DNA of 64,000 nucleotides from Dysgonomonas sp. PF1-14 (lineage in GTDB: Bacteria > Bacteroidota > Bacteroidia > Bacteroidales > Dysgonomonadaceae), in the NCBI RefSeq assembly GCF_029892965.1, contig NZ_JARXWN010000012.1, positions 62,001-126,000 on the forward strand, written 5' to 3'. Made by a program: the position numbers and the translations under genes. Positions 54,257 through 62,060 of the stretch are shown here, piece by piece; the first letter of the stretch is position 1; each line of letters starts with the position of its first letter. The notes beneath the pieces were generated by a model. The model was not told the DNA's origin and made no database searches. It was given only the letters and a program-made list of their open reading frames with translations.

Positions 54257-54646
54257 ATGAAAAAATCTTCTTTCGATTTAAGTACACATTTTCAATATAT
54301 TATTGAAAATATCGCATTAATATTGGATACACCCAAAGATGAGCTTGTTATTTTCCTCTCTTCCCATAACATAATTTTTTCTGTTAAAAAGGATTCAATG
54401 GGAACGGTTTTTGATATTCCGACCGAATCCGGAACATTGAGTTTTATACTGACAACAGAAAAATGTTATGAATTGTTGATATATCCCTGCTCACTGTCAG
54501 TTATAGATGCCATAATAAAAATGTGCGACAAGTATTTTGACAGAACAATAGAAAACAGATGGGTAACAAACAATAATGAGGTCGAAATTGATAAAGTAGG
54601 AATAAACGCTCTATGCTTTTTCTTCCGGTTCAGGGCCGTAGTCTAA
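54257..54646 (+). CDS. Unknown small protein (129 aa) between the DUF1896 and topB genes
   Basis: A 129-residue soluble protein of alpha/beta type (MKKSSFDLSTHFQYIIENIALILDTPKDEL...), no signal peptide or membrane helix and no recognised domain. It is the only plus-strand gene between minus-strand maintenance genes. The structured sequence 54108-54256 directly precedes it, so it may be under riboregulation. A copy of the leader motif (plus strand) lies 37 bases after its stop. It may be a regulator of the adjacent operons, but nothing in the sequence proves it. Confidence 0.55.
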   Translation: MKKSSFDLSTHFQYIIENIALILDTPKDELVIFLSSHNIIFSVKKDSMGTVFDIPTESGTLSFILTTEKCYELLIYPCSLSVIDAIIKMCDKYFDRTIENRWVTNNNEVEIDKVGINALCFFFRFRAVV

Positions 54647-54682
54647 AACAGGAAAGCTCCGCCGTATCCCTACTGCGGAGCC

Positions 54683-54696
54683 ACCACTAAATCCAA
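54683..54696 (+). repeat. Leader motif, 14-base variant on the opposite strand
   Basis: ACCACTAAATCCAA on the plus strand, between the 129-residue gene and the topB stop. A leftward transcript that runs past topB would contain its complement, which could pair with the motif in the leaders of topB and its neighbours. Confidence 0.55.
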
Positions 54697-54764
54697 TTTC
54701 AGAAAGTAGAAAAACTTAATGAAAAAGAATTTGTGGTAAAAGTACATACTTTTCTCCGTATTTA

Positions 54765-56855
54765 TTAATTTCTTTTTTTCTTTTCAGAAAATTTGTACTT
54801 GATGTTAAACACATCGTCCATCTCCAACGATGCATCGAACTGTTTTCCGGCTTTACTCTTAAAACCTTTGATTATTCCTGTTTTACCTTTGGTAAGCAGT
54901 TCTTTCATCTGTCCGTCAGTCAGGTCTTTGCCCGACTTATTCCGGAACATAATCAAACCACAATCTTCGTCCTGACATTTGGCTACCTTCTGATAGAATA
55001 CCACCTGACTGCTTTTGCATTTGGGACAAGGGCAACTTTCACGTTGGTTGCCGCCACCTTCGATTTTAGCTCCCAATAGTTCAGTGGTAATCTGTGCGGC
55101 ATATACTTCAATACCCCTATGGAATGTATCGGCATCCATTTCGCCTTTTTCGATTTTACTCAAGGCATTTTCCCATTCGCCCGTCATGGAAATATCTGCA
55201 ATCTTTTTATCCTTAACTGCCAGATAGACGACTAATCCTTTGTTAGTGGGAACAAGTGATTTCTTTTCGCGTACAATATACTCCCGAGAAAATAGCGTTT
55301 CGATAATGGCGGCACGGGTGGCAGGGGTTCCGATACCAGATTCTTTGATTGCTTCGCGCTCGGCTTCATCAGTAAGTTCTTTACCACAGGTTTCCATAGA
55401 AGACAATAAACTGCTCTCCGTGTGTAACGGGCGGGGCTTGGTTTGTTTTTCTAATAAATCCGTTCCGTTAATGGGGAGTATGTCGCTATTAGATAAAGAT
55501 GGAAGAGCCGGAGCTTCATCGTCTCCTTTTTCTTCATCGGATGCGTTCAATACCGCTCGCCAACCGGGGATAAGAATTACACTACCCTTAACCGAAAACG
55601 CAACGCCTGAAGCATCTAAAGAAACAGTTGTATTCTCTTTAGTACATTTTTCTGAAAAGGCTTCCAGCACACGAGCTACAATCATGTCATATATGATACG
55701 TTGGTCAGCTGAAATATCTTTCGGCATATTTTCTGTAATAATCAGGGCATGGTGATCTGTTACTTTCTTATCGTTTACCGAGCGCCTGTTCAGGCTTGTC
55801 CCTGACAATGTTTTTGCATAACTGCCGAATGGAGCGTAACCGGATAGCTGACCGATAAGGGCGGGTATCTCGGCAAAAACATCATCGGAAATATAACGGC
55901 TTCCTGTTCTTGGATAAGAAATTAGTTTCGCTTCATAAAGTGATTGGGCCACCGACAGGGTTTTATCTGCTGAAAAACCATGGCGGCTGTTCGCTTCTTT
56001 CTGTAAGGCGGTCAGGTCGTAGAGCAATGGTGGTTCCTGATTGGCTTCTTTCCTTTCGCTGCTTATCACGTTTACGGATTCGGCGGAGCGGACACGGTTT
56101 AATATTTCATCTGCTTCCTGCTTGGAGCCAAATCGTTCTGTGGAAATAATAGCGAACTGCATTGCGTCTTTTGCCGTATGAAGTTTTACCTGAAAATAGG
56201 TTTGCGGTCTAAAATCTTTATTTTCAAGGTATCGGCTACAAATCATTGAGAGTGTGGGTGTTTGCACTCTGCCTAACGACCAAACCCCGTGTCCGGCTGA
56301 TATTGATAAAGCGTTTGAGGCATTAATCCCGATGACCCAATCTGCCTGGCTCCGGGCTTTTGCCGAAGCGTACAGGTTGTCGTATCCTTTTCCCGGACGC
56401 AGGTTCTCCAATCCTTTACGGATAGCCTGATCCGTAAGTGAACTTATCCAAAGACGGTCGAAAGGCTTGGTACATTCCAGATAATTATATATGTAGCGGA
56501 AAATCAAACACCCTTCGCGCCCCGCATCACAACAATTAATAATGAGGTCGCATTTATTAAACAACTCTCTGATAACTTTAAGTTGCTTCATCACTCCCGG
56601 ATCGGGTTTGTATTCCTTGCCGTCTTTGACCTGACGGGGCAGCAACTTAAATTCTGACGGAAGTATCGGCAGGTTTTCAGCCTGAAATCCTGTGATGCCA
56701 TAATCCTGCGGCATAGCCAATCCTATGAGGTGGCCGAATGCCCATGTAACGGCATACCCGTTACCTTCTAAATAACCGTCCTTGCGGTTATTTGCACCAA
56801 CGATAGCCGCTATATCACGGGCTACGCTGGGTTTTTCAGCAATCAAAACTTTCAT
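54765..56855 (-). CDS. topB: DNA topoisomerase III (TopB, type IA)
   Basis: A 696-residue type IA topoisomerase. A toprim domain (VLIAEKPSVARDIA at the start, INCCDAGREG near 110) leads to the catalytic region with SYPRTGSRYI (Tyr near residue 316, about 60 residues after RVQTPTLSMI). ESGIGTPATRAAIIETLF follows. The C-terminus has a single zinc-finger-like CPCPKCKSSQVVFY...CQDEDCGL region. In CTnDOT the corresponding protein (Exc) is needed for excision control, so a role in excision or transfer replication is likely. Copy of leader motif six bases before the ATG. Confidence 0.95.
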   Translation of the reverse strand: MKVLIAEKPSVARDIAAIVGANNRKDGYLEGNGYAVTWAFGHLIGLAMPQDYGITGFQAENLPILPSEFKLLPRQVKDGKEYKPDPGVMKQLKVIRELFNKCDLIINCCDAGREGCLIFRYIYNYLECTKPFDRLWISSLTDQAIRKGLENLRPGKGYDNLYASAKARSQADWVIGINASNALSISAGHGVWSLGRVQTPTLSMICSRYLENKDFRPQTYFQVKLHTAKDAMQFAIISTERFGSKQEADEILNRVRSAESVNVISSERKEANQEPPLLYDLTALQKEANSRHGFSADKTLSVAQSLYEAKLISYPRTGSRYISDDVFAEIPALIGQLSGYAPFGSYAKTLSGTSLNRRSVNDKKVTDHHALIITENMPKDISADQRIIYDMIVARVLEAFSEKCTKENTTVSLDASGVAFSVKGSVILIPGWRAVLNASDEEKGDDEAPALPSLSNSDILPINGTDLLEKQTKPRPLHTESSLLSSMETCGKELTDEAEREAIKESGIGTPATRAAIIETLFSREYIVREKKSLVPTNKGLVVYLAVKDKKIADISMTGEWENALSKIEKGEMDADTFHRGIEVYAAQITTELLGAKIEGGGNQRESCPCPKCKSSQVVFYQKVAKCQDEDCGLIMFRNKSGKDLTDGQMKELLTKGKTGIIKGFKSKAGKQFDASLEMDDVFNIKYKFSEKKKRN

Positions 56856-56861
56856 TTATTA

Positions 56862-56876
56862 TTGGATTTTAGTGGT
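56862..56876 (-). repeat. Leader motif ACCACTAAAATCCAA, copy 3 (topB leader)
   Basis: Exact 15-base copy on the minus strand, ending six bases before the topB ATG and lying within the gap after the DUF3945-like gene. Confidence 0.7.
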
Positions 56877-56889
56877 GTTTTTACTAATC

Positions 56890-58272
56890 TTATCTCCTGA
56901 TCCCTTTAGGCTTCTGGGCAACTTCTTTCTTTTCTTGTTTCTCCTGCTGTTTTTCTGAAGGTTGAGTTTGCCCTTTCTGAAGAGGTTCTTCGTTTTTCTT
57001 AGTCGCTTCATTGGTTTTTCCTTCGGAATTGACCGCAACTTGCGTTTTACTTGCATTGTCCGGAGTAACTTGCTTGGCTTTATCCGGATTCCATTTAAAG
57101 AAATCCAGTTTCCCTTTCTCTGCATTCACTTTGATATAAGCGTTAAAGGACTCTCCGGCTTTATCTTTCATGCCACTTACATAAATTGTTTGACCCTCTT
57201 TCAGTTTTTCCTGCTGATCTTTAGCCAATTCAACTCCCAATAATTTAGACGGAATACGGAATTGTGACGCATCATTTTTCTGTTGCTGTGGTTGTTGTTG
57301 CGATTTTTCTAATTTATTGGCATTATCAAAACGAAATTCCAGCCCCCGCCTGTCAGCATTAATCTGTACGAGAGCATTAAAGTCTTTGCCATTCTTAGAG
57401 GTCATACCGTCCAGATATACGGCTTTTCCTTCTGTCAAATCTTTCTTTTGTTGTTCATTAAGAGTTACTCCCTTGATTTCATTGGGAATTTTAATCTTGT
57501 CGGCACGGACGGCAACCAATTCGTTTGTCATCTTATCTATAGAAACAAAGGCTTTCATCTTTTCACCTTTTACGGGTTCTATCTCTATCAATCGTCCTGC
57601 ATTACCCGTTTGCCGGAGGTTTTGCTTATCATCTTCCGTTAATCGCGTGCCATAAACATAGCCATCCAATTGTGGCTCTTTACGAACGGCATGGACAACC
57701 AGATTTAGTTTTCCTTCGGGCGTTTCCCGAAGAGAGAGACGGGCATCTGTACGGATTGTCGTATCACCGATCTCTGCTTTGATAGGTAGTAGCATGGGAG
57801 TTTTCTGCCAGTTAAGCATTTTATCCAAAGAGTTTTTGTCGATTATGTCTTTAGTTACACCTAACTTCTCAAATTGTGACCAGTCAATACGGGATTCATC
57901 GATTGCCTGATAGGGCTTCTTGGCAAATGCTTCAGGTAACACCCTGTGTTGGTCCAGCATCTCTTTATTGGATGGGTTATCCGGGTTTTTCAGCATTTCC
58001 TGTAATGCGAGGACTGTCGATTCGATAGCGGCTAACGGAACTTTGAAAAAATGAAAATGGGTAGGCTCTTTACATTGGCGTAAAAAATTAGACATAAAGT
58101 TTTCCAAAGCATCACCTTGTTTGTCAATTTTCAGGAAATCGGGCTCATTCTTTTGGTCGGGTTTAGCGGTCTTGGGTGTACCGTCTTCGTTCATTCCTGT
58201 AACGACGTTCAGCTTGTTACTGTCCTTTTCGGATACCAAAAGGACATCCTGGTCTTTTAAATTCTCATTCAT
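56890..58272 (-). CDS. DUF3945/DUF4099-like protein
   Basis: A 460-residue protein. The N-terminal part (about 1-180) holds the DUF4099-like region (KLGVTKDIIDKNSLDKMLNWQKT, PMLLPIKAEIGDTTIRTDARLSLRE, in parts). It is followed by several repeats of the DUF3945 type, each with GVxLxxxQ(Q)xx(L)xEGxxIY(V/L)xGM(K/T)xKxGxxF. Three copies lie near residues 270, 345 and 375. The C-terminus is charged, low complexity (Glu, Lys, Gln). Such proteins lie before topB in Bacteroidales elements; function unknown. Confidence 0.8.
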   Translation of the reverse strand: MNENLKDQDVLLVSEKDSNKLNVVTGMNEDGTPKTAKPDQKNEPDFLKIDKQGDALENFMSNFLRQCKEPTHFHFFKVPLAAIESTVLALQEMLKNPDNPSNKEMLDQHRVLPEAFAKKPYQAIDESRIDWSQFEKLGVTKDIIDKNSLDKMLNWQKTPMLLPIKAEIGDTTIRTDARLSLRETPEGKLNLVVHAVRKEPQLDGYVYGTRLTEDDKQNLRQTGNAGRLIEIEPVKGEKMKAFVSIDKMTNELVAVRADKIKIPNEIKGVTLNEQQKKDLTEGKAVYLDGMTSKNGKDFNALVQINADRRGLEFRFDNANKLEKSQQQPQQQKNDASQFRIPSKLLGVELAKDQQEKLKEGQTIYVSGMKDKAGESFNAYIKVNAEKGKLDFFKWNPDKAKQVTPDNASKTQVAVNSEGKTNEATKKNEEPLQKGQTQPSEKQQEKQEKKEVAQKPKGIRR

Positions 58273-58274
58273 AC

Positions 58275-58385
58275 TTATTTGGATTTAGTGGTGAAATATT
58301 CAAGATAAATGTAAGGAGAGTTTTTTGTTTTTATCTCAAATCTAAATGCACTGGCATCATTTGGCAGTAATTGGCAGTGATACAT
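58275..58385 (-). CDS. Possible 36-codon leader peptide of the DUF3945-like gene
   Basis: ATG at 58385 opens a short frame (MYHCQLLPND...YLEYFTTKSK) that stops two bases before the ATG of the next gene. Its last codons are the leader motif itself (ACC ACT AAA TCC). The QLLPND segment is encoded by the CATCATTTGGC element and recurs as QLLPNDV in TraD. A stop so close to the next start would allow translational coupling or attenuation. Not demonstrable from one sequence. Confidence 0.35.
   Translation of the reverse strand: MYHCQLLPNDASAFRFEIKTKNSPYIYLEYFTTKSK
58279..58292 (-). repeat. Leader motif, 14-base variant (DUF3945-like gene leader)
   Basis: ACCACTAAATCCAA on the minus strand, ending six bases before the ATG at 58272. 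Confidence 0.65.
58355..58376. promoter_or_regulatory. CATCATTTGGCA element in the DUF3945-rteC divergent gap
   Basis: CATCATTTGGCA at 58355-58366 with a second TTGGCA at 58371-58376 matches the tandem element between traA and mobA (7176-7207). Both loci are divergent promoters of the same element, which suggests a common control protein. Confidence 0.4.
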
Positions 58386-58409
58386 GATTTGGTTTCTTTG
58401 CACTCCAAT

Positions 58410-58435
58410 TATTATACCGTACATACGGTATAATA
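58410..58435. promoter_or_regulatory. Perfect 12-bp palindrome upstream of the RteC-like gene
   Basis: TATTATACCGTA (58410-58421), spacer CA, TACGGTATAATA (58424-58435). It lies 28 bases before the RteC-like ATG, so a dimeric repressor bound there would block transcription or its start. The RteC-like and TetR-family proteins encoded downstream are the obvious candidates. Confidence 0.6.
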
Positions 58436-58463
58436 TTAAGCGTAAATTTAAAACCAAAGAATC

Positions 58464-59060
58464 ATGAAAAAAGAAGGAAAATCTTATTTACTTTTATCGT
58501 TATTAGAAAAAGAAACATTCGTTGAAAAAGAGGTAAAAGATGCTTACCTCGATTTTATTACGAGTTTAAATGTTGCCGTTGGGCAAACTTGTCCGGAATC
58601 CGTATACTGCAAACTTAGCTATATCCGTATAGATCTCATATCTATGATGGATATTGTTGATAAAGAAGACATTTTAAGAATATCTTATATCAACAAGGCA
58701 ATCTCAGCCATAGATGTTAACCTTCAATTGGCCACATGGCGGATAAATTCTTCTGCTATGACATCCAAAACAATACCTGTCAGGAATATAATATTAAAAT
58801 GGACCGGAAAGGTTGTTGACCTTGTTGAATTAAGCTATTCTTTGGTTGAGTCCGGGTGCGTTAACAATGGAAATATTAACATCAAAGATTTTACTTACCT
58901 GTTGTCAACGTTCTTCAATTTCGAAATAAAAGATTGTTTTAATGTGTACAGGGAGATAAGGAAACGAAAATTCAACCGGACTGCATTTCTTGATGAACTC
59001 AAAATTTCTTTGCTTGCCAGAATGGATAATGCAGACAACGGTATATATAAAAAGAAGTAG
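58464..59060 (+). CDS. rteC: RteC-like excision/transfer regulator
   Basis: A 198-residue helical protein. The C-terminal part (FTYLLSTFFNFEIKDCFNVYREIRKRKFNRTAFLDELKISLLARMD, in parts) matches the family feature (R)xRKxxRTxFLDELKxxLxxRM(D) of RteC proteins, which activate excision genes of CTnDOT. The protein is shorter and its N-terminus is unlike the characterised one. It is divergently transcribed from the DUF3945-topB operon, in keeping with controlling it. Confidence 0.75.
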   Translation: MKKEGKSYLLLSLLEKETFVEKEVKDAYLDFITSLNVAVGQTCPESVYCKLSYIRIDLISMMDIVDKEDILRISYINKAISAIDVNLQLATWRINSSAMTSKTIPVRNIILKWTGKVVDLVELSYSLVESGCVNNGNINIKDFTYLLSTFFNFEIKDCFNVYREIRKRKFNRTAFLDELKISLLARMDNADNGIYKKK

Positions 59061-59192
59061 CAATATCGAAACAATTATACTAAACAGACTGTTTATGTTA
59101 AGATGAATGCATTTTTCACTGTAAAATGATGCATTATATCTAAAAAATAGCAAAACACTGTTAAAAGGATATAAAAAGCAGAAGAATTAGAT

Positions 59193-59200
59193 TATATTTG
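59193..59200 (+). promoter_or_regulatory. Bacteroidota-type -7 box upstream of tetR gene
   Basis: TATATTTG fits the Bacteroidota -7 consensus TAnnTTTG and lies 20 bases before the tetR ATG. A clear -33 element is not visible. Confidence 0.4.
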
Positions 59201-59219
59201 TATTGAAAATAACCTAACG

Positions 59220-59840
59220 ATGGGAAGAATTCCGAGACCTGAAACAAAAAAGAATATCGTTTTCCAGGCTTTCATTTTGTTTACTCAAAAGCCGTACGAC
59301 AAAGTTACATTCGATGATTTGGAAAGAGTCACCGGATTGAGCAGGGGTGCTTTGCTTTATCATTTTAAGACAAAACTAGACATATTCAATGCGGTTATTG
59401 AAAATTCTCTTCTCAACAGATCCTCTGTACTGAATATTCCGATTAAGGACAAAGATTGCCTTAAAAATTTCATTCTTGATTTTATTGCAAATAGTGCCAT
59501 CGCTATAAAAACAATGGCTAATTTGGGCATAAAGAATGTAAATATGGCCTATTTCAATATAGAATCACAAGCTCATTACTTTTATCCGAATTATAATAAA
59601 ATTTCGAAACAACAAATTGTCACAGATACTAAAGTATGGCTAAATGTGATCAATAAAGCTTTGGATAATAAGGAAATAGAAAGTCCTATTGAACCTGAAA
59701 CCCTGGCTCTGTTGTTTGAAAAAACATATTTAGGGCATGCTTATGCCGCTGTATCGGAAGATAAGGGTTGTGATGTTGATTTATTGAAGAAAGAGTTGCT
59801 CTCTTTGTATGAGCTGGTAAAGAAAAAGCAAAAAAAATGA
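59220..59840 (+). CDS. TetR/AcrR-family transcriptional regulator
   Basis: A 206-residue protein with an N-terminal TetR HTH (residues 8-55; DKVTFDDLERVTGLSRGALLYHFKTKLDIF, in parts) and a helical ligand-binding domain. It is the second gene of the plus-strand unit after rteC-like, with 159 bases between them. The nearby palindrome at 58410-58435 is a plausible operator. Ligand and targets unknown. Confidence 0.9.
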   Translation: MGRIPRPETKKNIVFQAFILFTQKPYDKVTFDDLERVTGLSRGALLYHFKTKLDIFNAVIENSLLNRSSVLNIPIKDKDCLKNFILDFIANSAIAIKTMANLGIKNVNMAYFNIESQAHYFYPNYNKISKQQIVTDTKVWLNVINKALDNKEIESPIEPETLALLFEKTYLGHAYAAVSEDKGCDVDLLKKELLSLYELVKKKQKK

Positions 59841-59852
59841 TGAATGAGATAA

Positions 59853-59876
59853 GAGAGAGGGCAAAGAAGCTCTCTC
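59853..59876. terminator. Terminator between the tetR gene and the convergent membrane-protein gene
   Basis: GAGAGAG (59853-59859) and CTCTCTC (59870-59876) form a perfect 7-bp stem with a 10-base loop. It is followed on the plus strand by ATTGTTTT and lies 13 bases after the tetR stop. Confidence 0.75.
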
Positions 59877-59903
59877 TCATTGTTTTCAATCAAAATAGCA
59901 TGG

Positions 59904-60734
59904 CTATTTGTTTTTTGTGCCTGCTTTAGTAAATGCCTGAGAGGTATAGCATTTGTCCTTTATTGTTAATAACCCGAGTTCACTAAAGTAATCTTCCATT
60001 GCAACAACCGATTTTTTACCGATATTCCGGGTTCTTTGCAATAATCCTATTCTTTGTTGCAACAACATGACAGATAAGACATCTTCCATATTTTCGCACT
60101 TAAAATGGGTTTTCAATGCTCTTTTGCCAATTGACGGCATGGGCAGAATATCAATCGGGGAATCAAGATAAATTGCATTTTCCGGATTACGATTGAAGCT
60201 CAATCCATATTTATTCACTTTTTTGTCTTTATGGGTACGAAGTAATGTATTTCTTTCTCTTCCGGTTTTTCCTTCTAATGACAGCAGGCACTCGATTTCA
60301 TCCTGTAATTCTTTATCCCTCCTTTCTAATATATCAGTATTGTTGCTTATACTGGTTGCAGATCTTTTAATACTATTGTCTATATCCTTCAATAAACCGA
60401 CGATTTTTCTGAATTGTTCCAATTTTACATCGAGATTATTTGTAAAATGATCAATTTTCTTATCGACCGTTTCAATCATATCTTCTATTCTTTCCGAACA
60501 CTTATCAAGGGATTGGATCTGGCGGTTGATTACCTGAGTCTTTCTGTTGGCCGAATCAAGCAACTCCTGAAGACAATCGTCTTTGGTTGTTTTTCTCCGT
60601 TTTCTATTGGTCCACTTATTTTTTATTCGGCAGAAAAATACCCCTAAAAAGCCGAAGCTTACAATAGTGAGAATAAAAATAAGTGATGCATTTATCAGTT
60701 TGTCAACATAATAGTTTAATAGATCGGGACTCAT
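59904..60734 (-). CDS. Membrane coiled-coil protein with an RNA polymerase alpha-CTD-like tail
   Basis: A 276-residue protein. One N-terminal transmembrane helix (LINASLIFILTIVSFGFLGVFF) is followed by a basic stop-transfer stretch (NKWTNRKRRK), then coiled coil (about 50-165) and a linker. Residues about 197-256 read as a helix-hairpin-helix domain like the alpha-CTD of RNA polymerase: the first helix SIGKRALKTHF, a middle segment ENMEDVLSVML, and RNIGKKSVVAMEDYFSELGL as in the alpha subunit's FGRKSLxEIxxxLxxxGL. It overlaps the upstream gene by four bases (ATGA). A membrane-tethered DNA- or polymerase-binding protein is suggested. Function unknown. Confidence 0.6.
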   Translation of the reverse strand: MSPDLLNYYVDKLINASLIFILTIVSFGFLGVFFCRIKNKWTNRKRRKTTKDDCLQELLDSANRKTQVINRQIQSLDKCSERIEDMIETVDKKIDHFTNNLDVKLEQFRKIVGLLKDIDNSIKRSATSISNNTDILERRDKELQDEIECLLSLEGKTGRERNTLLRTHKDKKVNKYGLSFNRNPENAIYLDSPIDILPMPSIGKRALKTHFKCENMEDVLSVMLLQQRIGLLQRTRNIGKKSVVAMEDYFSELGLLTIKDKCYTSQAFTKAGTKNK

Positions 60735-61714
60735 AACTGCATATTTTTAGATTCTACCCATCCCCCATAACAAACACAGGAACAATTAGCTTCAAAGCTT
60801 TCATTCAATAAATTGATTAACTTCTGGCTGGCGTCTATCAGGATAGGATGGTATTGCAGATTTCCATTTATCCGATTTTCGGGTTCGGGAATATAAGCTG
60901 ACCGGTTATCTTCCGGTTCATATTTATTAATTACAGCATTGCAATAAGGGCACATCACAGTCCAGTCGTTCTCCTGAGCGTTAATATCCTGATAGAATAT
61001 CAAGGGTGTTATTCTGCTGTCATTCTTCCTTAACTCATTAACTTCTTTTTTTAATTGTTTAGAGTATTCAACAGGTAATGAGTATATAGGAATCAATGTA
61101 TTATAATACTTCCAATAAAAATTATCCCATTGCGGCAACTGGGTTTTAGGAAAAACAATGCCGCTGACAATGAATATTACTTTTTTACAGATGCTACAAA
61201 TATCCTTGTACGTTTCAATGTTTACTATTTGTTTTCCAGCTACAGGCCCGATGAAAACGATTTCATCCGAGTAGTATCTTTTCAGGATATTTTTTAATCC
61301 GGTATATCTTTCCCCGTTTATCGAAGTTAGCAGGACCTTATTAGTTGAAACAGGCAACCTGAGATAATTCGGATGGAACATATCCGCTTCTTCCGATAAA
61401 AAAGTCTGAATATCATTTTCCTGTTTTGACTTGCCATTACTGTGGATAATGATTAAGCGGTCGTTTTTAACCTGAATATTATCAATAAGCGGATATACGA
61501 TTCCGGCTATACTGTCACTCATTTGCACATCGGATGCGATTGTTAGTATCACGATATATGTTTTTTCCGCTTGAAATTTCGGTTTGAAGCGATATAGTAT
61601 TCCTCCTATTGTGTCATCCACGGCAATATCTATTGTTAAGGTTCCTGTATTGGGAGCAAGTTCCGAAATCGAACCCATAATTTGTTTATGTACTCTCACT
61701 AAAAAATCATTCAT
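60731..61714 (-). CDS. Unknown protein with a Cys-rich C-terminus (327 aa)
   Basis: A 327-residue soluble alpha/beta protein; no signal peptide. An early beta-rich part (about 20-110: LTIDIAVDDTIGGILYRF, YIVILTIASDV) is followed by RLIIIHSNGKSKQ and VIFIVSGIVFPKTQ, which look like a Rossmann-type core. The C-terminus has CPYCN (near 254) and CSCVCYGGW. The family is not recognised. It is translationally coupled (ATGA) to the alpha-CTD-like gene and lies three bases after the HTH gene, so the three probably form one unit. Confidence 0.55.
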   Translation of the reverse strand: MNDFLVRVHKQIMGSISELAPNTGTLTIDIAVDDTIGGILYRFKPKFQAEKTYIVILTIASDVQMSDSIAGIVYPLIDNIQVKNDRLIIIHSNGKSKQENDIQTFLSEEADMFHPNYLRLPVSTNKVLLTSINGERYTGLKNILKRYYSDEIVFIGPVAGKQIVNIETYKDICSICKKVIFIVSGIVFPKTQLPQWDNFYWKYYNTLIPIYSLPVEYSKQLKKEVNELRKNDSRITPLIFYQDINAQENDWTVMCPYCNAVINKYEPEDNRSAYIPEPENRINGNLQYHPILIDASQKLINLLNESFEANCSCVCYGGWVESKNMQL

Positions 61715-61717
61715 AAC

Positions 61718-62044
61718 TTATTCGTTTTTATTGTCTGTTTCCTCATTTCCTTTTGGTGGCATACCTTTTCCAAAGTGTTCCATAATATATTTTTCTACAT
61801 CTGATTTTAAATAATAATTCTTTTTATTAATGGTCCGGAAAGGGAGTTTTCCGGAGTTGCGCATCCGCTGCAGTGTGCGTTGGCTTATTTTAAGAATGGT
61901 CAACAGGTCTTGATTATCAAGCAGGACATCTTTTTCTATTTGCTGATCGAACCGTATTACCGAGTTTAGTTTACTATTGAGATTGTCAAATTGCTCCATT
62001 ATGCGTTTCATCCATTCTTCAAAATCATCTTTATCTATATACAT
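61718..62044 (-). CDS. Helix-turn-helix protein (excisionase/HTH_17-like)
   Basis: A 108-residue protein with a winged HTH (residues about 48-90): LLTILKISQRTLQRMRNSGKLPFRTINKKNYYLKSDVEKYI (read in parts), typical of HTH_17/excisionase-like DNA-binding domains of Bacteroidales mobile elements. An N-terminal coiled-coil helix (about 8-40) may dimerise it. A 16-base gap separates it from the primase/RepA-like gene. Likely role: control of excision or of the replication genes. Confidence 0.8.
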   Translation of the reverse strand: MYIDKDDFEEWMKRIMEQFDNLNSKLNSVIRFDQQIEKDVLLDNQDLLTILKISQRTLQRMRNSGKLPFRTINKKNYYLKSDVEKYIMEHFGKGMPPKGNEETDNKNE

Positions 62045-62060
62045 GCTACCAGTGTTTTAA

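Noticed and set aside
56859-57125. A basic 88-residue frame ending next to topB with NTTKIQ.
   Set aside because: It is an out-of-frame reading of the Lys/Glu-rich tail of the DUF3945-like gene; only the leader motif at its end is meaningful.
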